DNA from: Methylobacter sp.
Lineage (GTDB): Bacteria; Pseudomonadota; Gammaproteobacteria; Methylococcales; Methylomonadaceae
DNA length: 14,684 nt
Assembly (NCBI GenBank): GCA_003158415.1
Contig: PMJA01000406.1
Coordinates: 2,995 to 17,678 of the forward strand
Direction: 5' to 3'
A model generated the notes under the pieces. It did no database searches, had not been told where the DNA came from, and saw only the letters and a list, made by a program, of their open reading frames with translations. Below are positions 7,725-13,388 of this stretch, in pieces (position 1 is the first letter of the stretch; every line of letters starts with the position of its first letter). The translations under genes and the position numbers were made by a program.

Positions 7725-8493
7725 ACGAATTAATTATCTCTGGAGACTGCTAGGGACTGGCCTCAGCTTCTTCCTGTTTGGCGCTGTGGCCGTGTTGTTT
7801 TGGGGGATACTATTTCCCCTGATCGAGATATTCATCGGGGAAGGCCCCCAAAAAAAGCGTAAATCCAGGGCCTTGATGCAGCGTATTTTTCAGATTTACA
7901 TGGCGTTCATGCGTACCATCGGCATATTGTCCTATGAAGTTCATGGCGGCGAGCGGCTCAATGCCCCCGGCAAACTGATCATCGCCAACCACCCCTCCTT
8001 GCTGGATGTGGTGTTTCTCATCTCGCAAATCCGCAACGCCACCTGTATTGTCAAGCCCGCCTTGGCGGCCAACCCATTCATGCGTATCCCTATTCGCGCC
8101 ATGGGGTATATTTATGCAGTCGATCCTGAAGCCTTGATAGCACATTGTGTAGATGAGTTGAATGAGGGCTGCTCGCTCGTCGTCTTTCCCGAAGGAACGC
8201 GGACAATTCCGGGCAAACCGGTCAAGTTCCAACGTGGCGTCGCTGCTATTGCTCTGCAATCTGGCGCCAGTATTCTTCCGGTTACCCTTGGTTGTTCCCC
8301 GACGACATTGACCAAGCGTGAAAAATGGTATGAAATACCGCCAAGAAAGTTTATTTTAAGCCTGCATGTGGGGCATGATATTGACGTAGGCCCGATTGAT
8401 GAAAACGCTGGCCGCTCATTAGCTACGCGGAGTTTAACCCGGCAATTGGAACAGTATTTCATTGAGCAGCTGGCGCACCATGAAAAATCTTGA
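7717..8493 (+). CDS. PlsC-type 1-acyl-glycerol-3-phosphate acyltransferase-like membrane protein
   Basis: This is a 258-residue member of the LPLAT/PlsC family. It has a hydrophobic N-terminal anchor at about residues 12-40, then the HX4D motif NHPSLLD (91-97), an intermediate KPALAANPFMR segment, and FPEGTRT (157-163), the acceptor-phosphate binding motif. Family members move an acyl chain from ACP or CoA to a lysophospholipid or similar hydroxyl at the inner membrane. In aryl-polyene and xanthomonadin clusters such enzymes are thought to attach the polyene or a companion fatty acid to the lipid headgroup. The ATG overlaps the upstream gene by 8 bp. An A-A-A-A-A-A-A-G run at 7850-7857 fits the slippery pattern A AAA AAG in frame, but it is most likely incidental. 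The acceptor is unknown. Confidence 0.88.
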   Translation: MLERINYLWRLLGTGLSFFLFGAVAVLFWGILFPLIEIFIGEGPQKKRKSRALMQRIFQIYMAFMRTIGILSYEVHGGERLNAPGKLIIANHPSLLDVVFLISQIRNATCIVKPALAANPFMRIPIRAMGYIYAVDPEALIAHCVDELNEGCSLVVFPEGTRTIPGKPVKFQRGVAAIALQSGASILPVTLGCSPTTLTKREKWYEIPPRKFILSLHVGHDIDVGPIDENAGRSLATRSLTRQLEQYFIEQLAHHEKS

Positions 8494-8749
8494 AGCCGAA
8501 TTAAAGCAGTTGATTATTGATACCTTAGAGTTGGAAGGTGTAAACCCGAAAGACATTGCGTCAGACGCTCCGTTGTTTAGCGGGGGCTTAGGCCTTGATT
8601 CCATTGATGCGCTGGAGCTCGGAGTGGCCTTAAAGAAAAAATATCACATCCATATCGATACCAACTCAGCTGAACTCGCGAACTATTTCGCCTCGATTAA
8701 AACCTTAGCGGGTTTTGTTGTATCACAACAGAATAAAAGCACCTTATGA
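8480..8749 (+). CDS. Acyl carrier protein 1 (ApeE-like)
   Basis: This is an 89-residue four-helix acyl carrier protein. The phosphopantetheine attachment site is Ser41 in LGLDSIDALEL; the preceding LFSGGLGLDSIDALELGV context is typical of the first ACP of aryl-polyene clusters and differs from housekeeping AcpP (DSLD). The prosthetic-group arm would carry the starter or growing polyene. Initiation at ATG 8480 gives MKNLEAELKQ, the natural start of helix 1. An upstream alternative codon in the same frame would add only six residues from inside the acyltransferase gene. It overlaps the acyltransferase by 14 bp and overlaps ACP 2 as ATGA. It is not obvious which of the two ACPs is used for which step. 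Confidence 0.93.
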   Translation: MKNLEAELKQLIIDTLELEGVNPKDIASDAPLFSGGLGLDSIDALELGVALKKKYHIHIDTNSAELANYFASIKTLAGFVVSQQNKSTL

Positions 8750-8994
8750 AAACACAAGAAGAAATATTCCTCACCATCAGACAATTAATGACGGAAATGT
8801 TTGAACTAGCGCCTGATGACATCGTTTTGGATGCGAACTTGAGCCAGGATTTGGATATAGACAGCATAGATGCGGTGGATTTGATGGTCAGATTGCGGGA
8901 GATTACCGGTAAACGGATCAACCCGGAGGATTTCAAAAACGCACACACCATACAGGATGTGGTGGACACGGTTTATCGAATTAATCTTGCCTGA
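8746..8994 (+). CDS. Acyl carrier protein 2 (ApeF-like)
   Basis: This 82-residue acyl carrier protein has the attachment serine at residue 40 in LDIDSIDAVDLMVRL and the closing helix HTIQDVVDTVYRI. It is clearly different from ACP 1: acidic LSQDLDIDSIDAVDL versus GLGLDSIDALEL. The two carriers are therefore likely specialised, for example one for the aryl chain and one for a companion acyl chain, rather than a recent duplication. Two ACPs are normal in aryl-polyene clusters (ApeE and ApeF were shown to form stable complexes with partner enzymes). It starts in an ATGA overlap with ACP 1 and ends 8 bp before the membrane protein gene. No pathway-specific phosphopantetheinyl transferase gene is visible in the window, so a genomic one must serve it. 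Confidence 0.93.
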   Translation: MKTQEEIFLTIRQLMTEMFELAPDDIVLDANLSQDLDIDSIDAVDLMVRLREITGKRINPEDFKNAHTIQDVVDTVYRINLA

Positions 8995-9002
8995 CCCGCG
9001 CT

Positions 9003-9551
9003 GTGTTTAATGGTATTATCTGGACAGTGACTGTTCTTTATCCTTTTTTGGTTTGGTCTTCTCTGGATTATCTTCAACCACGGTATTTGGCCTTGATTCT
9101 GGCAGGTTTTTTCCTGTTGCGCTTTCTGTATCGTAAGCGAAGCAAGCCAATGAACGGGATATTGGCGCTGGCTTTCCCTGCCTGCGCCTTGCTCTTGCTG
9201 CTCATTGCGCTGATCAACGAGACTCGCTGGCTACTGGCTTATCCAGTATTTGTTAGTCTGGCGTTTTTCGCCGTTTTTGCCTACAGCCTTGTCTGTCCGC
9301 CGACAGTTGTGGAACGTTTAGCCCGACTGGAAGACCCCGAACTTCCGCCCAACGGGGTATCCTATACGCGCAAGGTCACCCAGGTGTGGAGCTGTTTTTT
9401 CTTGATCAATGCCGCAATTTCTTTGACCACGATCTGGTATGGAGACCCATGGCTGTGGAGTATGTACAATGGCGTCGTATTCTACATATTGATGGGCCTT
9501 TTGATGGCGGCGGAGCGGGTCGTCCGTCGTAAAGTCAAGGCAAGCTATTGA
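9003..9551 (+). CDS. Polytopic inner-membrane protein of aryl-polyene clusters (COG4648-like)
   Basis: This is a 182-residue, strongly hydrophobic protein with about six predicted membrane segments: residues 4-20, 28-43, 51-70, 76-97, 127-146 and 151-169. A conserved-looking cytoplasmic loop, PPTVVERLARLEDPELPPN followed by TRKVTQVW, lies between segments 4 and 5; this loop is the recognisable mark of the COG4648 membrane proteins found in aryl-polyene clusters. No enzymatic motif is visible and its biochemical role is not established. Position among ACP, dehydratase and glycosyltransferase genes suggests a scaffold or transport role for lipid-linked polyene at the inner membrane. Initiation is at GTG 9003. 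The ribosome site is weak, but the frame gives the first membrane helix directly and coupling to ACP 2, 8 bp away, is likely. The stop overlaps the next gene. Confidence 0.8.
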   Translation: MFNGIIWTVTVLYPFLVWSSLDYLQPRYLALILAGFFLLRFLYRKRSKPMNGILALAFPACALLLLLIALINETRWLLAYPVFVSLAFFAVFAYSLVCPPTVVERLARLEDPELPPNGVSYTRKVTQVWSCFFLINAAISLTTIWYGDPWLWSMYNGVVFYILMGLLMAAERVVRRKVKASY

Positions 9552-9931
9552 CATTATCAAAACAGGCGGATAGCCAACCGGTTTTATTTCCAGAACTACT
9601 TGGGGAAAAGCGGACGACTGAGGGTATTGTATTGGCATTGCGTATCCCCGAAGGGCTCGCTTATTTTACCGGACATTTTGATAAAATCGCAGTTGTGCCC
9701 GGTGTTGTGCAAATCCAATGGGCTGTGCATTATGCACGGCAATATTTTGGCGTTGCCCGTACCTTTAGCCAAATGGAAGTCATCAAATTCAAAGAATTGT
9801 TATTGCCGGGACAGTGTCTGGATCTAAGCTTGTGTTACCACGAGGCCCATTGTAAATTGCAATTTAGTTACCGATCAGAAACCATCGAATATAGTTCGGG
9901 AAGAATCTATTTTTATGACCCCCCTATTTAA
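9548..9931 (+). CDS. ApeI-like 3-hydroxyacyl-ACP dehydratase (hotdog fold)
   Basis: This 127-residue FabA/FabZ-like hotdog protein has the catalytic-type segment YFTGHFDKIAVVPGVVQIQW (residues 39-58), with His43 in GHF followed by PGVVQIQW. FabZ has Glu and relatives often have an acidic residue on the helix after PGV; here the nearby side chains are Gln55 and Gln57, so the acid may be missing. In the Xenorhabdus system ApeI works as a heterodimer with ApeP, which could supply the second residue; the ApeP-like gene here is at 4501-4992. It would take part in forming the polyene double bonds. Related domains are also fused to acyl-CoA ligases in some clusters, which fits a link to the ligase step. 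It starts at TTG 9548 in a TTGA overlap with the membrane-protein stop. No other start nearby preserves the family N-terminus. Confidence 0.8.
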   Translation: MTLSKQADSQPVLFPELLGEKRTTEGIVLALRIPEGLAYFTGHFDKIAVVPGVVQIQWAVHYARQYFGVARTFSQMEVIKFKELLLPGQCLDLSLCYHEAHCKLQFSYRSETIEYSSGRIYFYDPPI

Positions 9932-10658
9932 TCCTTGTATTCTCATCCCCGTCTACAATCACGAAGGGCCATTGCCGAAAATTGTGGAACAATTGGCTTT
10001 TTACCAGTTGCCTTGCATCTTGGTGGACGATGGCAGTCGGGAATCTTGTGCCGAGATTATCCGCAGTTTATCCAGCCTATATTCATGGGTGCAGGCTATC
10101 CGGCTGGGCAGCAATCAGGGCAAAGGCGGGGCTGTGAAGGTGGGCCTGCTGCTAGCCCATGACCAAGGATTTTCCCATGCCGTGCAAATCGACGCCGACG
10201 GCCAACATAATCTGCTTGATCTGGAAAAGTTCCTTGTCACTTCCCGTCTAACCCCAGAGGCGGTTGTCATTGGACAACCGATTTTCGACGACTCCATACC
10301 AAAGCTCCGCTACTATGCCCGCTATCTGACCCACATCTGGGTTCATATTAATACCCTGTCCTTCCGCATCCGCGATTCCATGTGCGGCTATCGGGTCTAT
10401 CCTGTCGATACCTGCGCGAAACTGATTCAAACCACCGCATTAGAAGACCGCATGGCGTTCGATGTGGAAATCCTGGTTCGTCTTGACTGGCAGGGTGTTC
10501 CTGTCGTGTCGATACCCACCCGCGTTGGTTATCCGCAAGACGGCGTGTCCCATTTCAGGGGGATTGAGGACAATCTAAGGATCAGCCTGACTCATGCCCG
10601 CTTGTTTTTTGGTATGTTGCAGCGTATGCACAAACTGCTGACCAGGCATTTTCAATGA
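9915..10658 (+). CDS. Family 2 glycosyltransferase (GT-A fold)
   Basis: This is a 247-residue GT-A enzyme. Motifs are CILIPVYNHEG at the N-terminus, LVDDGSRE (36-43) for nucleotide-sugar binding, NQGKGGAVKVG (67-77), the metal-binding DADGQH (93-98), and a later EDRMAFDVEILVR segment. It should transfer a sugar from a nucleotide donor to a lipid or polyene acceptor on the cytoplasmic face; no membrane segment is evident. In many aryl-polyene clusters this domain is fused to the acyltransferase that follows. Here they are separate genes in an ATGA overlap. The start ATG 9915 has GGGAAGAA at 9898-9905 as ribosome site and overlaps the dehydratase by 17 bp. The acceptor and sugar are not identifiable from the sequence. 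Confidence 0.88.
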   Translation: MTPLFNPCILIPVYNHEGPLPKIVEQLAFYQLPCILVDDGSRESCAEIIRSLSSLYSWVQAIRLGSNQGKGGAVKVGLLLAHDQGFSHAVQIDADGQHNLLDLEKFLVTSRLTPEAVVIGQPIFDDSIPKLRYYARYLTHIWVHINTLSFRIRDSMCGYRVYPVDTCAKLIQTTALEDRMAFDVEILVRLDWQGVPVVSIPTRVGYPQDGVSHFRGIEDNLRISLTHARLFFGMLQRMHKLLTRHFQ

Positions 10659-11638
10659 AGCCAGTGAACACAGAAAGCCATTGGGCTTCTTTGCAGGAAA
10701 CCAGCCTCTTATGGGGTATCCGAATCTTGGTGTGGGTTTATCGGACTTTTGGTCGCTGGGTGTTCCGGTTGTTCTTGCGCCCGGTGGTGAGTTATTATTT
10801 CATTACCGGTCAAATTCCCCGCGACGCCTCACGGGAGTATTTGCGCCGCCTGGGCCGGTGTTTCCCTGAATTGAACTTATCAGGCGGCTGGTGGGAAAGT
10901 TATTGTCATTTTCTTAGCTTCGGCGAAACACTATTAGATAAGATTATTGTCTGGACGGGAAGCATAGCGCCGGATCAAGTCGATTTCCCCAACCGTAAGA
11001 TTCTGCTGGACTTACTAGAGCAAAAACGCGGGGCCATCCTGCTCAGCGGCCATGTCGGTAACCTGGAAATTTGTCAGGCAATCGCCAATCTGCGGGGTCA
11101 AATTCATCTCAACATTCTGATCCATACTAAACATGCCGAAAATTTTAACCGCCTGCTTGGCGGCAGCGGGGGAAGCGCCACTATCCAACTTATTGAAGTC
11201 ACCGAGTTGAATCCCGCCATTGCAATAGAATTGCAAAACAAAATCGAACGCGGGGAGTTCCTGGTGCTGGTGGGCGACAGGATACCGGTCAATGGTAGCC
11301 GTATGGTGCGAACCAGCTTTCTCGGTAAGGATGCCGAATTTCCTCAAGGCCCCTATCTACTTGCCTCGCTTCTGCGTTGTCCGGTGTATACGTTGTTTTG
11401 CTTTAGCGTGGACGGGCGCTTTCATATAGATCTGGATCTTTTCGCCGAATCCATCCGCATCCCAAGAACCGAGCCGCAACGTATGCAGCTGTTAGACACG
11501 TTGGTGCGACGCTATGCCGAACGGCTCGAAATTCTTTGCCGCGCACAGCCGTTGCAGTGGTTCAATTTTTTTCCCTTTTGGAACACACAATCCGAAACAG
11601 CGGTAAGCAAGGCCGACCCAGAGGCGGATCGCCCATGA
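10655..11638 (+). CDS. LpxL/HtrB-type lysophospholipid acyltransferase family protein
   Basis: This 327-residue protein of the LpxL (lipid A late acyltransferase) superfamily has a hydrophobic amphipathic N-terminal anchor at about residues 19-52. The HX4E catalytic motif LSGHVGNLE is at 130-138 (His133, Glu138). GDRIPVNGSRMVRTSFLGKDAEFPQGPYLLA at 207-237 is the typical acceptor-side block. The enzyme should move an acyl or polyene chain from ACP to a hydroxyl of a sugar- or glycerol-linked acceptor. Together with the glycosyltransferase encoded directly before it (ATGA overlap), it likely finishes the glycolipid-type anchor of the pigment. The downstream thioesterase start also overlaps its stop as ATGA. 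Family is secure; substrate is inferred. Confidence 0.88.
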   Translation: MKPVNTESHWASLQETSLLWGIRILVWVYRTFGRWVFRLFLRPVVSYYFITGQIPRDASREYLRRLGRCFPELNLSGGWWESYCHFLSFGETLLDKIIVWTGSIAPDQVDFPNRKILLDLLEQKRGAILLSGHVGNLEICQAIANLRGQIHLNILIHTKHAENFNRLLGGSGGSATIQLIEVTELNPAIAIELQNKIERGEFLVLVGDRIPVNGSRMVRTSFLGKDAEFPQGPYLLASLLRCPVYTLFCFSVDGRFHIDLDLFAESIRIPRTEPQRMQLLDTLVRRYAERLEILCRAQPLQWFNFFPFWNTQSETAVSKADPEADRP

Positions 11639-12072
11639 TTCGCGCCGAAGTGGAGTTAACGGTGCCATTCCATGATGTTGACATGCTGGGCATCGCCTGG
11701 CATGGGCATTTTTGCAAATACCTGGAAATCGTCCGTTGCGAGATGCTGGACAAGATTGATTATGGCTATAAGGTGATGAAGGCTACCGGCTACGTTTGGC
11801 CCATAGTCGATTTGCAATTGCGCTTTGTCCACCCTGCCCGCTTCGGCCAACGCCTACGGGTAGCGGCCGAATTAGTGGAGTGGGAATACCGCATGAAAAT
11901 AAAATATCTCATCGTCGATGCTGAGACCAGTAAAGTGCTGGCTAAGGGGCACACCATCCAGGCGGCAGTGGATGCAGCTACCGGGGAAATGAGCTACGCT
12001 TCCCCCGATGTTTTCCTGCAACGACTGATGAGTAAAGTTGATGCCTCTAAGGTCGAAGACAGTGTTAATTAA
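11635..12072 (+). CDS. 4HBT/YbgC-type acyl-CoA or acyl-ACP thioesterase (ApeK-like)
   Basis: This is a 145-residue hotdog thioesterase. The N-terminal block VPFHDVDMLGIAWHGHFCKYLE carries the catalytic-type Asp16 in the tDxxG pattern of 4-hydroxybenzoyl-CoA/YbgC thioesterases. DLQLRFVHPARFGQRLRV follows as the central strand region. ApeK-like thioesterases occur in aryl-polyene clusters, where they probably release or edit ACP-bound intermediates. An upstream start codon exists in the same frame inside the acyltransferase gene, but the ATG at 11635 gives the family-standard N-terminus and an ATGA coupling with the preceding stop. It ends inside the overlap with the second flavoprotein. Confidence 0.87.
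   Translation: MIRAEVELTVPFHDVDMLGIAWHGHFCKYLEIVRCEMLDKIDYGYKVMKATGYVWPIVDLQLRFVHPARFGQRLRVAAELVEWEYRMKIKYLIVDAETSKVLAKGHTIQAAVDAATGEMSYASPDVFLQRLMSKVDASKVEDSVN
12049..12052 (+). promoter_or_regulatory. Ribosome binding site deciding the flavoprotein 2 start
   Basis: AAGG lies 9 nt before GTG 12062, an ideal spacing, while ATG 12041 in the same frame has no recognisable ribosome site upstream. This favours the GTG start and an 11-bp overlap with the thioesterase. Confidence 0.45.
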
Positions 12073-13378
12073 CGCCGAGATTCCGAAACGCTGCGATGTC
12101 CTGGTGATCGGCGGAGGTCCCGCAGGTTCCAGTGTCGCCGCATTGTTGGCAAAGCAAGGCGTGGAAGTGGTGTTGCTGGATAAAGTTGCTCATCCTCGTC
12201 CGCAGGTCGGTGAGAGTTTGATCCCGCATTTTTGGAAGTATGCCGATCATACCGGCGCAACACCGCTGATCGAAAAAGAAGGCTTTGTCGCTAAGGCGGG
12301 CGGCATCACAGTTTGGAACGGAAAAATACACCGTATTGCCTTTGCCGAATTCGGTTTTACCCGCCCTGCCCTGCATGTCGAAAGAGATGTTTTCGACGAA
12401 CTACTGCTGAAGCACGCCGAAAGTTTGGGTGTGCAGGTTTTTCAACAGGTTGCCGCTAACACGGTCGATCTAAGCTTAGAGTCCCCCAAAGTGTGTTATG
12501 TGGATCGGCGCGGAAATGATGTCTGCAATGGACGTATAGATTGCCGCTTCGTTATCGACGCCAGCGGGCCATCCGCCCTCCTGGCCGGACAATTTAAGTC
12601 CAAACGGCTGGTGGATACACGTATGAGGTTTCTATCCTTGTGGGGCTATTTCAAGCACTCACGCTTTGTCGCGGCTGACGGGCGTAGCTATCCTGCGACG
12701 GACATCGGCAAGACCCGCCCCGTGACCTTTGTCACTTCCTTCAAGGACGGATGGATCTGGCATATTGCGATGCGGAAAATTACCAGCGTAGGTCTGGTCA
12801 TCAATACCAACCGCGCTCGCGCCATGGATAAGGCCGGACGTGAGCAGTTTTTCCTGGAAACCTTAAGGCGGGCCCCTTATCTGGATCGCCTGCTGGAGAG
12901 TGCCGAGTATCAGGAGGATTCTTTTTGCGAAAGGCCGGATTATTCCTATTACTCTACAAAGCTTTGCGGGGAGAATTTTTATTGTATAGGCGATTCGGCT
13001 TCTTTCGTCGATCCTATTTATTCCCACGGGGTGCTGAACGCCTTTTATAATGCCAATATGACGGCGCTGGCGGTGTGTGAATCCCTGAAGGATCCGGCAC
13101 GGCGTGTACGTCATGCTCAGCTTTGCGAGAATCGCATCAGACAGTTTTACGGATTTTCCCGTTCACTGGCGCTAGGGGAATTTGGCGGCGACGGCGTCGA
13201 TGCGGAATTGGTGCGACGTTTTATGCGCCAGGTACCCCCTGTAGAGCTGGAATTGATGCTGGCCGCCTCATCAATGTCTGATCGCTCGGAGAACTTTCAC
13301 CGACTGGTGGCTGACGCAGGAATCGATCTCGCCCCGTCACAAAGCAGGGTACATTTTATGGAAGAGTTGCAGCTTTAA
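12062..13378 (+). CDS. Halogenase-like FAD-dependent monooxygenase 2
   Basis: This protein of about 438 residues has the same fold as flavoprotein 1 but differs strongly from it. Motifs are GGGPAG (17-22), VGESLIP (49-55), GFVAKAGG (74-81) with Lys78 at the halogenase active-site position, WIWHIA (231-236) at the WxWxIP site where proline is replaced by alanine, and GDSASFVDPIYSHG (310-323). The degenerate WxWxIP points to an oxygenase/oxidoreductase role or an altered halogenase. The lysine keeps halogenation possible. It closes the operon. It may hydroxylate or oxidise the aryl head or act on the finished polyene. The start at GTG 12062 is favoured by AAGG; ATG 12041, seven codons upstream, is the alternative. 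The next gene converges with only a 10-bp gap and no terminator hairpin was seen after the stop. Confidence 0.82.
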   Translation: MLINAEIPKRCDVLVIGGGPAGSSVAALLAKQGVEVVLLDKVAHPRPQVGESLIPHFWKYADHTGATPLIEKEGFVAKAGGITVWNGKIHRIAFAEFGFTRPALHVERDVFDELLLKHAESLGVQVFQQVAANTVDLSLESPKVCYVDRRGNDVCNGRIDCRFVIDASGPSALLAGQFKSKRLVDTRMRFLSLWGYFKHSRFVAADGRSYPATDIGKTRPVTFVTSFKDGWIWHIAMRKITSVGLVINTNRARAMDKAGREQFFLETLRRAPYLDRLLESAEYQEDSFCERPDYSYYSTKLCGENFYCIGDSASFVDPIYSHGVLNAFYNANMTALAVCESLKDPARRVRHAQLCENRIRQFYGFSRSLALGEFGGDGVDAELVRRFMRQVPPVELELMLAASSMSDRSENFHRLVADAGIDLAPSQSRVHFMEELQL

Positions 13379-13388
13379 GTTTCAATCC

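Noticed and set aside
7850..7857. Slippery heptamer A AAA AAG in frame inside the PlsC-type gene, with a -1 frame stop almost directly after it
   Set aside because: No stimulatory hairpin or upstream Shine-Dalgarno-like element is evident, and the frameshift product would be a useless short peptide; a chance lysine-codon run is simpler.
7810..8462. Two antisense open frames across the PlsC-type gene
   Set aside because: They overlap a gene with clear NHxxxxD and FPEGTR motifs and show no domain of their own.
13379..13388. Possible bidirectional terminator between flavoprotein 2 and the CHAD gene
   Set aside because: The gap is 10 bp and I see no GC hairpin with a T-run in or around it.
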